64,000 bases of DNA. Origin: Candidatus Alistipes avicola (GTDB lineage: Bacteria; Bacteroidota; Bacteroidia; Bacteroidales; Rikenellaceae). The stretch lies in NCBI GenBank assembly GCA_019118565.1, contig DWYR01000008.1:62001-126000 (forward strand), read 5' to 3'. Shown piece after piece: positions 53,054 through 63,495 of this stretch (positions are counted from its first letter, which is position 1; every line of letters starts with the position of its first letter). The position numbers and the translations under genes were made by a program. The notes below the pieces were generated by a model that did no database searches, was not told where the DNA came from, and saw only the letters and a list, made by a program, of their open reading frames with translations.

Positions 53054-53709
53054 TGTTTGCGGTTTTGGTGGTTGATGATGTGACCGGGAATGACCATCAT
53101 CACCAGAAATATCATTGCAAAGATAACCATTTCACCGGATAATAGCATGTTGATCCCTCCGTTTTGTTGCATGGCTGCCAGTTCGGGACTCGAGATTGCG
53201 CACTCCAGACAGTAGTCATAGAGCGGGAAGAGCATCGCGAGCGCCATGCCGGCGAATCCGGCGATCGTGTAGATCTTCGAACGGACGACCAGTCCCGTGA
53301 TGGCCGTGCCGATGGCCATTACAAGGGTGATGAGGCCGTAGAGGTCCGTGCGGCGGAAGAGCCCGTGGAAGAGGCAGAAGGCGAAGATCGGAATCAGCGC
53401 CAGGGTGATCGGCAGCCAGACCATCCAGACGATGCGGTCGATCTCCGTGCGCGGTTCCGAGCGTCTCTTTTCGTGAAAGAGCCAGGTCAGCAGGCAGCCG
53501 ATCACCGGAATGAGAAACCACGTGAGGCTCCAGGCCGAATTGACTCCCGTTATGGCGAATCCGTAATTGAGCAGCGAGATGCCGACGGTCGTGTAGCCCC
53601 AGATGAGGAACGGTCGGCCTGCGTTGCGCTCCAGACGGGTGCGTGTGTTTTGGATCATGCGCGAGATCAGCTCTATGCTCTCCCGTGCTTCGAGTTGTTT
53701 TTCTTCCAT
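53038..53709 (-). CDS. Membrane protein of unknown function
   Basis: A 223-residue protein; I start at MEEKQLEARES (53709). A short helical N-terminus is followed by about six membrane segments in pairs (about 35-75, 95-145 and 185-210). No family recognised. It lies between a 2TM gene and a winged-helix regulator in a tight unit. Confidence 0.6.
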   Translation of the reverse strand: MEEKQLEARESIELISRMIQNTRTRLERNAGRPFLIWGYTTVGISLLNYGFAITGVNSAWSLTWFLIPVIGCLLTWLFHEKRRSEPRTEIDRIVWMVWLPITLALIPIFAFCLFHGLFRRTDLYGLITLVMAIGTAITGLVVRSKIYTIAGFAGMALAMLFPLYDYCLECAISSPELAAMQQNGGINMLLSGEMVIFAMIFLVMMVIPGHIINHQNRKQCSKS

Positions 53710-53748
53710 GACGGTTGTCGTTTTTCTGAGGTGAAACAAGGTGTGCGG

Positions 53749-53970
53749 TTACCCCTTCGGATCATCGTCCGGATGGGTCAGCAGTTGGATAGAGTTCAGA
53801 AGCATGCCCAGGCCCCATCCCCCGATGATCCACAGAACCCACCAGTAGTGGGGCATGGTAATCCAGTTGATGAGGGTCAGAAACGTACAGAGGATCGCGA
53901 ATACTCCCCACTCCCGGAGCAGTATCCGACGCCGCTGAAGGGCTTGGTCGTTTTCTCGAATGATCTCCAT
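53749..53970 (-). CDS. 2TM-domain protein
   Basis: A 73-residue protein with two membrane helices (about 22-38 and 42-59) matching the 2TM domain. Two starts are possible; I take MEIIREND (53970) because a full promoter (54031-54000) puts the transcript start at about 53994, inside the longer reading frame's start codon at 53997. Confidence 0.68.
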   Translation of the reverse strand: MEIIRENDQALQRRRILLREWGVFAILCTFLTLINWITMPHYWWVLWIIGGWGLGMLLNSIQLLTHPDDDPKG

Positions 53971-53999
53971 CGTATGGTTGTTTTTATAGGTTTGCATGA

Positions 54000-54031
54000 C
54001 AAATATAAATTAGTTTATAATATAAACCAAA
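54000..54031 (-). promoter_or_regulatory. Promoter of the 2TM/membrane/regulator unit
   Basis: Minus-strand TTTG (54031-54028), 20 bases, TATATTTG (54007-54000): a textbook Bacteroidetes promoter. It fixes the start choice of the first gene. Confidence 0.8.
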
Positions 54032-54115
54032 TAAAAAGAGTAAATTTTTTTCATGGACAGCAGGAATATGCTTCGTAGATGGGGAGTTGCTATCCGCTCG
54101 GGAGGTTTGGGTGAA

Positions 54116-54913
54116 TTACAACAAGATCAGGCTGACGGCCATGATCGCCATACCGGCAACCACGCCATAGATCGACGTATGCGCTTCGCCGTATTCGCGG
54201 GCCGCGGGGATCAGTTCGTCGATCGAGATGAAGACCATGATACCGGCGACGGCGGCCAGGATACATCCCATCATGACGGGGGACATGAAGGGCATGAGGA
54301 TGAAGTAGGCGAGCAGCGCTCCGATCGGTTCAGCCAGACCGGAGAGCATCGAGTATCGAAAGGCTTTCATGCGATTGCCGGTGGCGTAGAAGACTGGAAC
54401 CGAGACGGCGATACCCTCCGGGATGTTGTGGATGGCGATTGCCACGGCGATGGCGATACCGAGCGTGGGATTTTCAACGGCCGTTGCGAAGGTGGCGATA
54501 CCTTCGGGAAAGTTGTGGATACCGATTGCCAGGGCGGTCAGCAACCCCATGCGCATCAATCGTGTGTTCTTCGGTTTTGTTTCCATTTCCTCCACCCGGT
54601 GAGCCTCGTGGGGGTTTTCGGCCGAGGGAACCAGACGGTCGATGATACCGATCAACAGGATGCCTCCGAAAAAGGCGAGTGTCGTGATTCCCATTCCGGT
54701 TTGCTCTCCGTAGGTTGTGCTGATCGCTTCGCGGGCCTGCTGGAATAGCTCGACGAACGAGACATAGATCATTACGCCCCCTGAAAGTCCGAGCGAGAAC
54801 GAGAGCAGGCGTTTGTTGGTGCGTTTGGCCAGCAGGGCGATCAGACTGCCGATTCCGGTTGCCAGACCGGCACCGAGTGTCAGCAGGAGAGGTAATAACA
54901 GCGGATGTTCCAT
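54116..54913 (-). CDS. zupT: ZIP-family metal transporter (ZupT-like)
   Basis: A 265-residue divalent-metal uptake transporter; I start at MEHPLLLPLLL (54913), as the open frame upstream is not conserved-looking. The two ZIP metal motifs are present: HNFPEGIATF (about 151-160) and HNIPEGIAV (about 180-188), in helices IV and V, plus a His-rich loop (NPHEAHRVEE) between helices III and IV. Zinc, manganese or iron are possible substrates. Two -7 boxes lie upstream. Confidence 0.9.
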   Translation of the reverse strand: MEHPLLLPLLLTLGAGLATGIGSLIALLAKRTNKRLLSFSLGLSGGVMIYVSFVELFQQAREAISTTYGEQTGMGITTLAFFGGILLIGIIDRLVPSAENPHEAHRVEEMETKPKNTRLMRMGLLTALAIGIHNFPEGIATFATAVENPTLGIAIAVAIAIHNIPEGIAVSVPVFYATGNRMKAFRYSMLSGLAEPIGALLAYFILMPFMSPVMMGCILAAVAGIMVFISIDELIPAAREYGEAHTSIYGVVAGMAIMAVSLILL

Positions 54914-54952
54914 TGTGGACAGAGCTTGTTGAGTCAGAATGGTGTTTCGATG

Positions 54953-55002
54953 CAAAGATAGGGGGAGGATCAGTTCGCGCCTTCTCTTTCGAGACAAAGA
55001 TA
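54953..55002 (-). promoter_or_regulatory. Tandem -7 boxes upstream of zupT
   Basis: Minus-strand TATCTTTG occurs twice, at 54960-54953 and 55002-54995, 42 bases apart. A TTTG (55031-55028) lies 25 bases upstream of the second, slightly too far. Two starts would differ in leader length. Confidence 0.5.
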
Positions 55003-55168
55003 GAATTTTTTTGGTACGGGCTTGCTCCAAAGAGGGGGCGTATACACATATTTTAGTGAAAATCCCGACAGGAGGGGAGTCTCTTCGGGCGAAATTCGCC
55101 TGATTCGGGGATGGTCCCGTTGATAAGTTCGTCGAAGTATATCGGTGGAATTTTTTGATCGGATGTTG

Positions 55169-55199
55169 TTGCCCAAATCGTAAATTATGCTTACCTTTG
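55169..55199 (+). promoter_or_regulatory. pyr operon promoter
   Basis: TTG (55169-55171), 20 bases, TACCTTTG (55192-55199). Transcription would start near 55205, producing a leader of about 200 bases before pyrC that contains the leader ORF and attenuator described below. Confidence 0.75.
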
Positions 55200-55221
55200 C
55201 AGACAGCTATACAGGAGTTCA

Positions 55222-55335
55222 ATGAGCTGCAAACAGAACATATCCCCGATGACTTTGCACAAGCGGCATCGTCATTTCCAGGGTGATTTGTCTGGATGCG
55301 GATCCAATATCGATTCTATTTTTTTAGATTTTTAG
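55222..55335 (+). CDS. pyr leader peptide ORF
   Basis: A 37-codon ORF (MSCKQNISPM.. to ..DSIFLDF) with an AGGAG five bases before the ATG, a rare strong SD in this genome. The last codons are U-rich in the RNA (ATTTTTTTA then GATTTTTAG). The TAG stop (55333-55335) overlaps the first bases of the terminator stem at 55334. This is the layout of a UTP-sensing leader, where closely following ribosomes melt the terminator when polymerase slows at the U-runs. The peptide itself has no recognised function. Confidence 0.6.
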   Translation: MSCKQNISPMTLHKRHRHFQGDLSGCGSNIDSIFLDF

Positions 55336-55363
55336 GGTGACTTTCCGGTTGCCCTATTTTTTT
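55334..55363 (+). terminator. Attenuator in the pyr leader
   Basis: AGGGTGAC (55334-55341) and GTTGCCCT (55348-55355) form an 8-bp stem with two G-U pairs and loop TTTCCG, followed by A and seven T's. It sits 45 bases before pyrC. A copy of AGGGTGA at 55280-55286 could pair with the same 3' arm and so prevent the terminator. Confidence 0.72.
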
Positions 55364-55408
55364 GCGTACCCGCACTGGAGCGGGTCGGAACGATACGATA
55401 CGGGCGGA

Positions 55409-56698
55409 ATGAAAACAGTACTGAAAAACGCTAAACTTTATCTGGACGGCCGATTCGTCGAAGGAGATCTGGCCATTGCCGACGGTCGGATCACTGCTGT
55501 CGGAGGATCGCTTGCGGCAGGTGAGTCGGATCGGGTGGTCGATCTTTCGGGACGATACGTCGTGCCGGGACTGGTCGATGTACACGTCCATCTGCGTGAG
55601 CCGGGATTCTCCTCGAAGGAGACCATCGCAACCGGTACGGCTGCGGCGGCCCATGGCGGATATACGACCGTCTGCCCGATGCCGAACCTGTCCCCGGCTC
55701 CCGATACGGTCGAGCACCTGGGAGAGGAGTTGGCCTTGATCCGCCGGGATGCCCGTGTTAAGGTCTTGCCTTACGGTTGTATTACCGTGGGTCAGAAAGG
55801 GGAGGGCGAGTTGGTCGATTTTGCGGCTCTGGCTCCGGATGTGGTCGGCTTTTCGGACGATGGCCGTGGGGTGCAGGGCGAAGAGCTGATGCGCGAAGCG
55901 ATGCGTCGTGCCGCCAAGGTCGGTAAGGCGATCGTAGCCCACTGCGAGGTGAACGAGTTGTTGCGAGGTGGTTATATTCACGACGGTGTTTATTGCCGGG
56001 AGCATGGCCATAAGGGAATCTGCTCGGAGAGCGAGTGGCAGCAGGTCGAGCGCGATATCAAGTTGGCGCAGGAGACGGGTTGTCAGTATCATGTCTGCCA
56101 CGTCTCGACCAAGGAGAGTGTTGAGCTGATCCGCCGGGCAAAGGCAGCCGGTCTGCCCGTGAGCGGCGAGACGGCTCCCCATTACCTGGTGTTGTGCGAC
56201 GAGGATCTGCAGGAGGACGGACGTTTCAAGATGAATCCTCCGCTGCGCAGCCGGGAGGACCGGCAGGCGTTGCGTGCCGCTGTTGCAGACGGAACAATCG
56301 AGGTGATCGCGACGGATCATGCACCTCATACGGCGGAGCAGAAGTCGCGGGGATTGGCCGGAAGCGCTATGGGAATTGTCGGTCTGGAGACCGCCTTCCC
56401 GATTCTCTACACCTATCTTGTCAAGCAGGAGCTGCTGACGCTCGAACAGGTGATCGAGCGGATGTCGATCGCCCCGCGCCGTATCTTCTCGCTGGGCGGC
56501 GGACTGGCTGTCGGCGAGCCGGCCGATGTGGCGGTGCTCGATCTGGATACGGAGTATGAAATTGATCCGGAGAGTTTCCTTTCGAAGGGGCACAGTACGC
56601 CGTTTGCCGGTTGGCGGGTGCAGGGGCGTGTCCTCTGGACGCTGGTGGATGGCCGGACAGCCTGGGCGGCTGAAGAGATCGAACGGCAATTGCGCTAA
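55409..56698 (+). CDS. pyrC: Dihydroorotase
   Basis: A 429-residue type I dihydroorotase closing carbamoyl-aspartate to dihydroorotate. I start at MKTVLKNAKLYLDG (55409); earlier in-frame codons fall in the leader. The metal His pair is HVHLR (His59 and His61), the NxDD-type region FSDDGRGVQ, and the C-terminal TDHAPH near residue 304. First gene of the pyr operon. Confidence 0.93.
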   Translation: MKTVLKNAKLYLDGRFVEGDLAIADGRITAVGGSLAAGESDRVVDLSGRYVVPGLVDVHVHLREPGFSSKETIATGTAAAAHGGYTTVCPMPNLSPAPDTVEHLGEELALIRRDARVKVLPYGCITVGQKGEGELVDFAALAPDVVGFSDDGRGVQGEELMREAMRRAAKVGKAIVAHCEVNELLRGGYIHDGVYCREHGHKGICSESEWQQVERDIKLAQETGCQYHVCHVSTKESVELIRRAKAAGLPVSGETAPHYLVLCDEDLQEDGRFKMNPPLRSREDRQALRAAVADGTIEVIATDHAPHTAEQKSRGLAGSAMGIVGLETAFPILYTYLVKQELLTLEQVIERMSIAPRRIFSLGGGLAVGEPADVAVLDLDTEYEIDPESFLSKGHSTPFAGWRVQGRVLWTLVDGRTAWAAEEIERQLR

Positions 56699-56759
56699 GT
56701 GCAGGGCCGTGGCTGAAAAATACGAGTGAGAAAGTTTACAAATTGCGAAATAACACGAC

Positions 56760-57851
56760 ATGAAACCATTTAACAAAAAAATCGTACTGGAGTCCGGACG
56801 GGAGTTTCCCGGCTACGGGTTCGGTGCGGACCGGGAGGCGGTCAACGAAATCGTCTTCAACACTTCGATGGTCGGTTACCAGGAGATCCTCTCTGATCCC
56901 TCCTATACGGATCAGATGGTCGTGATGACCTATCCGTTGATCGGAAACTATGGTATCACGGATGAGGACTACGAGACCAAGTTCCCGACGCTGGGCGGAT
57001 TGGTTGTCCGGGAGTACAACGACATCCCGAGCAATTTCCGTTATACAAAAACGCTCGGCGAGGTGTGCGAGGAGTACGGCATTCCCGGTATCTGGGGTGT
57101 CGATACCCGTATGCTAACGCGTATCATCCGTGACGAGGGCAGCCAGCGGGTAATTATCACCGATATCGATGTACCGACCGAGGAGGCGTTGCGCCGCCTG
57201 AAGGAGACCCCCGTACGGCGCGATGCGGTGGCCCGCGTAAGTTGTCGCAAGCGTTGGTTCTCCCGTACGCCCCACCATCGTTTCGATGTCGTGGCAGTCG
57301 ATTGCGGTATCAAGCATAATATCATTCGTAAACTCAACGAGAAGGGTTGCAACGTGACGGTTGTCCCTTACGATATAACCGAGGAGGAGATTCTGGCCTT
57401 CCGTCCCGACGGCCTGTTCCTGTCGAACGGTCCCGGTGACCCGGCCGATGTGACGCCGGTGATCGAGATGGTGAGGAAGATCCGCGGGAAGCTGCCGATA
57501 TTCGGTATATGCCTCGGCTACCAGATGATCTCGCTGGCTTATGGGGCCAAGACCTTCAAGATGAAGTTCGGCCACCGCGGCGGTAACCATCCGGTCAAGT
57601 GCCTCGAGACGGGCAAGGTGGAGATCACCAGCCAGAACCATAGCTATGCGGTCGATACGGAGTCGCTCAAGGGGACGCGCCTTCAGCTTACCCACGTGAA
57701 CCTGCTCGACAATACGGCCGAGGGAGTCGAGTGCCGGGAGGACAAGATCTTCTGTGTGCAGTACCACCCCGAAAGTGCGCCGGGTCCGCAGGACAGCACC
57801 TATTTGTTCGATAAGTTTATCAAAATGATGGAGGAGAATAAAAATGCCTAA
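56760..57851 (+). CDS. carA: Carbamoyl-phosphate synthase small subunit
   Basis: A 363-residue glutaminase subunit supplying ammonia to CarB. The class I amidotransferase nucleophile is Cys251 in FGICLGYQ, with the His-Glu pair in [10 protein letters not shown]. It overlaps carB by 8 bases. Confidence 0.95.
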   Translation: MKPFNKKIVLESGREFPGYGFGADREAVNEIVFNTSMVGYQEILSDPSYTDQMVVMTYPLIGNYGITDEDYETKFPTLGGLVVREYNDIPSNFRYTKTLGEVCEEYGIPGIWGVDTRMLTRIIRDEGSQRVIITDIDVPTEEALRRLKETPVRRDAVARVSCRKRWFSRTPHHRFDVVAVDCGIKHNIIRKLNEKGCNVTVVPYDITEEEILAFRPDGLFLSNGPGDPADVTPVIEMVRKIRGKLPIFGICLGYQMISLAYGAKTFKMKFGHRGGNHPVKCLETGKVEITSQNHSYAVDTESLKGTRLQLTHVNLLDNTAEGVECREDKIFCVQYHPESAPGPQDSTYLFDKFIKMMEENKNA

Positions 57852-60800
57852 GAGAACCGATATAAAGAAAGTGATGGTGATCGGATCGGGTCCGATCGTG
57901 ATCGGCCAGGCCGCCGAGTTCGACTATGCGGGTACGCAGGCCTGTCTGGCCCTCAAGGAGGAGGGATATGAGGTGGTTCTGGTGAACTCCAACCCCGCGA
58001 CCATCCAGACCGATGTGCAGATTGCCGACAAGGTATATATGGAGCCTCTTACGCTCGAATATGTGGCCAAGATCATCCGCTATGAGCGCCCCGATGCCAT
58101 TGTGCCGGGATTGGGTGGACAGACGGGTCTGAACCTGGCCGTACAACTTGCCAAGAAGGGTGTGCTCAAGGAGTGCCAGGTGGAGATTCTGGGTACTTCG
58201 TTCGAGAGTATCGAACAGGCCGAGGACCGCGAACTCTTCAAGGAGCTGTGCCAGTCGCTGGGCGAGCCCGTCCTCCCTTCGATGATCGCAAGCAGTATCG
58301 AGGAGGGTGTCGAGGCGGCTGTGAAGATCGGTTATCCGGTGGTATTGCGTCCTGCCTTCACGCTGGGCGGTACCGGTGGCGGTTTCGCCGACAACGAGGA
58401 GCAGCTGCGTGAAATGATGCGCAATGCCCTTGCCCTCTCACCCGTACATCAGGTGCTGATCGAGAAGAGTATCAAGGGTTACAAGGAGATCGAGTATGAG
58501 GTGATCCGCGACCATAACGATACGGCCATCGCCATCTGTAACATGGAGAATATCGACCCGGTGGGTGTCCATACGGGCGACTCGATCGTGGTGGCGCCGA
58601 GCCAGACGCTGACCAACAAGGAGTATCAGTTGTTGCGCGACAGTGCCCTGCGACTGATCCGGGCTCTGAAGATCGAGGGGGGATGTAACGTGCAGTTCGC
58701 ACTCGACCCGCTCTCGTTCAACTACTACCTGATTGAGGTCAATCCCCGTGTGTCGCGTTCGTCGGCACTTGCCTCGAAGGCGAGCGGTTACCCGATTGCC
58801 CGTGTGAGTGCGAAGATTGCCGTCGGTTTGACGCTCGATGAGATTCGCATCGCCAATACGCCGGCCAGCTTCGAGCCTACGTTGGACTATGTGGTGACCA
58901 AGATTGCCCGTTTCCCCTTCGATAAGTTCAGCGATGCTTCGAACCAGCTCGGAACGCAGATGAAGGCGACCGGAGAGGTGATGTCCGTAGGCCGTACGAT
59001 GGAGGAGAGCCTCCTGAAGGCGGTCCGCTCGCTCGAAACGGGCGTATGCCACATCTACCACAAGAAGTTCGACGACTGGAGCATCGACCGGATGCTGAAC
59101 TATATCAAGGAGGGTACGGACGACCGTCTGTATGCCATCGCCCAGTTGATCCGTCTTGGGGTTGATCTGGTGCTGATCTACAACAGCACGAAGATCGACA
59201 TGTTCTTCCTCGAGAAGTTCAAGAATATCGTCGAGTTCGAGAAGGTGGTAGCTGCTCATCCGATGGATATCGAAACCCTGCGCGATGCCAAGCGTATGGG
59301 ATTCAGCGACAAGTACATCGGAAAACTGTGGGGGCTGAACGAGAAGGAGATGTATCTGCTGCGTGCAAAACACAACATCTTCCCCGTCTACAAGATGATC
59401 GATACCTGTGCGAGCGAGTTCTCGTCGTATGTTCCCTACTTCTATTCGACGTACGAGCAGGAGAACGAGTCGGTGGTGAGCGACCGCGAGAAGATCGTCG
59501 TACTCGGGTCGGGCCCGATCCGTATCGGCCAGGGTGTCGAGTTCGACTATTCGACCGTGCATGCGATCTGGTCGATCCGTGAGGCCGGTTACGAGGCGAT
59601 CATTATCAATAACAACCCGGAGACTGTCTCCACCGATTATACGACCAGTGACAAACTCTATTTCGAGCCGCTGACGGTCGAGGATGTAATGAATGTAATC
59701 CGCCTGGAGAAACCGAAAGGCATTATCGTTACGCTCGGTGGGCAGACGGCCATCAACCTGGCCGAACCGCTCCATGAGTTGGGCGTGCCCATTATCGGAA
59801 CGGGTGTCGAGGCGATTTGCAACGCCGAGGACCGTGGCCGTTTCGAGAAGATCATGGAGGAGCTGCACATCCCGCAGCCGCAGGCCGAGGCGGTAACCGA
59901 TATCGAGTCGGGGGTACGCGCTGCCGAGCGGATCGGGTATCCGGTACTGGTGCGTCCGAGCTTCGTGCTGGGCGGTCGGGCCATGCAGATCGTCTCGAAC
60001 GAGGAGCGTCTGCGCCACTATTTGCAGACGGCCGTTGAGGTGAACGAGGACAGCCCTGTGCTGGTCGACCGCTATATCATGGGCCGCGAGTTGGAGGTGG
60101 ATGCCATCTGCGACGGCAAGGATGTCTTCATTCCGGGCATCATGGAGCACGTCGAGAAGACGGGTATCCACTCCGGTGACTCGATCAGCGTCTATCCGAC
60201 CTTCAGTGTCGGTCAGAAGGCCAAGCAGAAGATCATCGACTATACGATCAAACTGGGTCTGCGCATCGGCATTATCGGCCTCTACAACATTCAGTTTATC
60301 CTGGAAGGCGAGGAGGATGTCTATGTGATTGAGGTGAATCCCCGTTCGTCGCGTACGGTTCCCTTCCTTTCGAAATCGACCGGGGTACAGATGGCCCACA
60401 TTGCAACGCAGGTAATTCTGGGCAAGACTCTGAAGGAGTTGGGTATTCACGAGGTGTACGGCAAGGAGCGCGGCCGCTGGTTCGTAAAGGCCCCCGCCTT
60501 CTCGTTCGCCAAGATCCGGGGCATGGAGTCCTATCTCTCGCCGGAGATGAAATCGACGGGCGAGGCGATCGGCTACGACAACAAACTGACACGTGCCCTC
60601 TACAAGGCGCTCCAGTCGTCGGGTATGACCGTCTCGAACTACGGTACGATCTTCCTGACCATTGCCGACAAGGACAAACAGGCCGCCCTGCCGCTGGTGC
60701 GCCGTTTCTACGACTTGGGTTTCAACATCGAGGCGACCAAAGGTACGGCCGACTTCCTGCGCCAGCACGGCATCCGTACGCGCATGCGCCGCAAGTTGAG

Positions 60801-61026
60801 CGAGGGCAGCACCGAGATCATCGACTCGCTGCGACAGGGACACGTCAGCTATGTGATCAACACGATCGACATCAACCAGCACAATACCCGTCTGGATGGA
60901 TACGAGATCCGTCGTGCGGCGGTCGAGAACAACGTGACGATCTTCACGGCACTCGAAACGGTGAAGGTGTTGCTCGATGTGCTTGAGGAGATCACGTTGG
61001 GCGTATCGACCATCGACGCGGAGTAG
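57844..61026 (+). CDS. carB: Carbamoyl-phosphate synthase large subunit
   Basis: A 1060-residue enzyme of two homologous ATP-grasp halves: [17 protein letters not shown] opens the first and [16 protein letters not shown] (near residue 553) the second; ATP-grasp motifs such as [16 protein letters not shown] and [15 protein letters not shown] follow in each. The C-terminal allosteric domain (last about 120 residues) contains the UMP-binding region. Makes carbamoyl phosphate for pyrimidines and arginine. Confidence 0.96.
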   Translation: MPKRTDIKKVMVIGSGPIVIGQAAEFDYAGTQACLALKEEGYEVVLVNSNPATIQTDVQIADKVYMEPLTLEYVAKIIRYERPDAIVPGLGGQTGLNLAVQLAKKGVLKECQVEILGTSFESIEQAEDRELFKELCQSLGEPVLPSMIASSIEEGVEAAVKIGYPVVLRPAFTLGGTGGGFADNEEQLREMMRNALALSPVHQVLIEKSIKGYKEIEYEVIRDHNDTAIAICNMENIDPVGVHTGDSIVVAPSQTLTNKEYQLLRDSALRLIRALKIEGGCNVQFALDPLSFNYYLIEVNPRVSRSSALASKASGYPIARVSAKIAVGLTLDEIRIANTPASFEPTLDYVVTKIARFPFDKFSDASNQLGTQMKATGEVMSVGRTMEESLLKAVRSLETGVCHIYHKKFDDWSIDRMLNYIKEGTDDRLYAIAQLIRLGVDLVLIYNSTKIDMFFLEKFKNIVEFEKVVAAHPMDIETLRDAKRMGFSDKYIGKLWGLNEKEMYLLRAKHNIFPVYKMIDTCASEFSSYVPYFYSTYEQENESVVSDREKIVVLGSGPIRIGQGVEFDYSTVHAIWSIREAGYEAIIINNNPETVSTDYTTSDKLYFEPLTVEDVMNVIRLEKPKGIIVTLGGQTAINLAEPLHELGVPIIGTGVEAICNAEDRGRFEKIMEELHIPQPQAEAVTDIESGVRAAERIGYPVLVRPSFVLGGRAMQIVSNEERLRHYLQTAVEVNEDSPVLVDRYIMGRELEVDAICDGKDVFIPGIMEHVEKTGIHSGDSISVYPTFSVGQKAKQKIIDYTIKLGLRIGIIGLYNIQFILEGEEDVYVIEVNPRSSRTVPFLSKSTGVQMAHIATQVILGKTLKELGIHEVYGKERGRWFVKAPAFSFAKIRGMESYLSPEMKSTGEAIGYDNKLTRALYKALQSSGMTVSNYGTIFLTIADKDKQAALPLVRRFYDLGFNIEATKGTADFLRQHGIRTRMRRKLSEGSTEIIDSLRQGHVSYVINTIDINQHNTRLDGYEIRRAAVENNVTIFTALETVKVLLDVLEEITLGVSTIDAE

Positions 61027-61086
61027 AAACGGACTGCACTGGACTGAGGATCTCCTTGCCCGGTGTATGAATGGATTGAAATACAG

Positions 61087-61830
61087 ATGTATAAGAGAGG
61101 TATATATACCGTGGTGGCCAATGAGCCGCTGACACAGAGTGTGTGGCGGATGGTGCTGGAGGGGGATACGCAGTATATCACCCGTCCGGGACAGTTCGTC
61201 AATATCGAGATCGAGGGGCTTTTTCTGCGCCGTCCGATTTCGGTCTGCGATTACGATGAAAAGACGCTGGCCCTGATATACAAGGTCGTGGGAGAGGGGA
61301 CGGAGCGGATGAGCCGGATGCCCCGGGGAACGAAACTCGACCTGCTGACCGGCCTTGGAAACGGGTTCGATACGGAGGTTGCCGCGCAGCACCCCCTGTT
61401 GGTGGGTGGCGGCGTTGGCGTACCGCCGCTGTACAACCTGGCCAAATGCTTGCTTTCGAAGGGACGGAAGGTCTCGGTGGTGCTGGGTTTCAACACGGCT
61501 GAGGAGATCTTCTACGAGGAGGAGTTCCGGGCGCTGGGTGTTGATACCTATATCGCGACGGCTGACGGTTCGTGCGGTGTGAAGGGTTTTGTCACTACGG
61601 CTATTGACGAGTGCAAGATCCCGTTCGACTACTTCTACGCCTGCGGCCCGCTGCCGATGTTGCGCGCCCTTTGTGAGGCAACCGGTGAGGTCTCCGGACA
61701 GTTGAGTTTCGAGGAGCGCATGGGATGCGGTTTCGGCGGATGCATGGGCTGCTCGTGTCAGACCAAAAACGGACCGAAGCGAATCTGCAAGGAGGGTCCC
61801 GTTTTGACAAAGGAGGAGGTGATATGGTAA
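61087..61830 (+). CDS. pyrK: Dihydroorotate dehydrogenase electron-transfer subunit
   Basis: A 247-residue flavo-iron-sulfur protein. I start at MYKRGIYTVV (61087); an upstream in-frame ATG (61063) would add 8 residues. FAD/NAD-binding fold includes RRPISVCDYDE and GGGVGVPPLYNLA; the C-terminal [2Fe-2S] cysteines are in CGFGGCMGCSC and RICKEGP. With PyrD it forms the class 1B enzyme that uses NAD. Confidence 0.92.
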   Translation: MYKRGIYTVVANEPLTQSVWRMVLEGDTQYITRPGQFVNIEIEGLFLRRPISVCDYDEKTLALIYKVVGEGTERMSRMPRGTKLDLLTGLGNGFDTEVAAQHPLLVGGGVGVPPLYNLAKCLLSKGRKVSVVLGFNTAEEIFYEEEFRALGVDTYIATADGSCGVKGFVTTAIDECKIPFDYFYACGPLPMLRALCEATGEVSGQLSFEERMGCGFGGCMGCSCQTKNGPKRICKEGPVLTKEEVIW

Positions 61831-62750
61831 AGGAGCGGAATTTTGATACGAAAGTTTGCCTGAGCGGTTTGGAGCTGGACAATCCGGTCATCCCGGCCAG
61901 CGGTACGTTCGGGTATGGAAACGAGTACAAGGATTTCTACGACATCAATATCCTCGGCTCCTTCTCGTTCAAGGGAACGACCCGCGATCCCCGGTTCGGA
62001 AATCCGACCCCCCGTATCGCCGAATGCACGGCGGGCATGATCAATGCGGTGGGGTTGCAGAATCCGGGAATCGATGCGGTGATCGGCGAAGAGCTGCCCC
62101 GCTTGAAACGGTTTTTCCATAAGCCGGTGATTGCCAACATCAGCGGATTCTCGGTCGATGAGTACGCCTATTGCTGCAGCCGGATCGACAAGGAGGAGCA
62201 GGTAGGGTTGATCGAGGTCAACGTGAGCTGTCCGAATGTGCGCCACGGTGGCATGAGTTTCGGCACTTCGCCCGAAGCGGCGGCCGAGGTGACGCGCGCC
62301 GTGAAGGCTGTAACGACCAAGCCGGTCTATATCAAGTTGAGCCCCAACGTGACGGACATCGTGGCAATCGCCCGTGCCTGTGAAGAGGCCGGTGCGGACG
62401 GTATCTGCCTGATCAATACGATGCTGGGAATGCGGATCGATTTGCGGCGCCGTACGCCGGTGATCGCCAATACGATGGGCGGGTTCTCCGGAGAGGCGAT
62501 CTTCCCGGTTGCCGTGCGGATGGTCTATCAGGTGGCCCATGCCTGCCGGATTCCGGTAATGGGGTGTGGCGGCGTGGCTACGGCCCGCGACGTGATCGAG
62601 ATGATGATGGCCGGAGCGACGGCCGTGCAGGTCGGTGCGGCCAACCTGCGCAATCCGTACGCCTGCAAGGAGATTATCGAGGCATTGCCTGCGGAGATGG
62701 AGCGTCTCGGCATTGAGCGGCTGTCGGATATTATCGGCTGTGTAAAGTAA
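61824..62750 (+). CDS. pyrD: Dihydroorotate dehydrogenase, class 1B
   Basis: A 308-residue FMN enzyme oxidising dihydroorotate to orotate. I start at MVKERNFDTKVCLSG (61824) after an AGGAGG, overlapping pyrK by 7 bases. The catalytic Cys lies in EVNVSCPNVRHGG, and the FMN/phosphate site in GCGGVATARD. The adjacent pyrK defines class 1B. Confidence 0.95.
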   Translation: MVKERNFDTKVCLSGLELDNPVIPASGTFGYGNEYKDFYDINILGSFSFKGTTRDPRFGNPTPRIAECTAGMINAVGLQNPGIDAVIGEELPRLKRFFHKPVIANISGFSVDEYAYCCSRIDKEEQVGLIEVNVSCPNVRHGGMSFGTSPEAAAEVTRAVKAVTTKPVYIKLSPNVTDIVAIARACEEAGADGICLINTMLGMRIDLRRRTPVIANTMGGFSGEAIFPVAVRMVYQVAHACRIPVMGCGGVATARDVIEMMMAGATAVQVGAANLRNPYACKEIIEALPAEMERLGIERLSDIIGCVK

Positions 62751-62783
62751 CATATTCGTGAAAATTTGATAAAACAAGACTAT

Positions 62784-63488
62784 ATGAATCGTGACGTAAT
62801 CATTGCCTGCGACTTCAGCAGTGCGGAGGAGACTTATCGGTTTCTGGATCTCTTCAGTGGGGAGGAGCGTAAACCGTTTTTGAAGATCGGTATGGAGCTC
62901 TTCTATGCCGAGGGACCGCAGATCGTGCGGGAGATCAAACGCCGGGGACACCGTATCTTCCTCGACCTGAAGCTGCACGACATTCCCAATACGGTCCGCA
63001 AGGCGATGGCCGTACTCTCGCGGCTCGATGTGGACATGTGCAACGTCCACGCGGCCGGAACGATCGAGATGATGCGTGCGGCCCGCGAAGGACTGACCCG
63101 TCCGGACGGAAGCCGTCCGCTGCTGATCGCCGTGACGCAGCTTACCTCGACTTCGGAGGAGCGGATGCAGCGCGAACTGCTTATCGGAGCCTCGATCAAC
63201 GATACGATTGTACAATATGCCCGCAATACGCGCGAGGCGGGCCTGGACGGTGTTGTCTGCTCGCCGCTGGAGGCCGGTATGGTGAAGGAGGCGTGCGGAA
63301 AAGATTTCCTGACCGTTACGCCTGGCGTGCGATTTGCAGATGACAATACGGCGGATCAGGTGCGGATCACCACGCCGGCTCGTGCCCGGGAGATCGGATC
63401 GGACTTCATCGTCGTAGGTCGCCCGATTACGGCGGCTGCCGATCCCGTGGCCGTATATCACCGCTGTCTGGCGGATTTTGTAAAATAA
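62784..63488 (+). CDS. pyrF: Orotidine-5'-phosphate decarboxylase
   Basis: A 234-residue TIM-barrel enzyme making UMP from OMP. I start at MNRDVIIACDFSS (62784). The catalytic Lys-Asp array is FLDLKLHDIPNTV (about 68-80), with GVVCSPLE and TPGVR at the phosphate end. Confidence 0.94.
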   Translation: MNRDVIIACDFSSAEETYRFLDLFSGEERKPFLKIGMELFYAEGPQIVREIKRRGHRIFLDLKLHDIPNTVRKAMAVLSRLDVDMCNVHAAGTIEMMRAAREGLTRPDGSRPLLIAVTQLTSTSEERMQRELLIGASINDTIVQYARNTREAGLDGVVCSPLEAGMVKEACGKDFLTVTPGVRFADDNTADQVRITTPARAREIGSDFIVVGRPITAAADPVAVYHRCLADFVK

Positions 63489-63495
63489 GCAAGCA

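Noticed and set aside
58438..61392. Very long open frame on the minus strand opposite carB
   Set aside because: It mirrors a conserved gene in a GC-rich genome with few stop-forming codons; the encoded protein has no recognisable domains and runs past both ends of carB.
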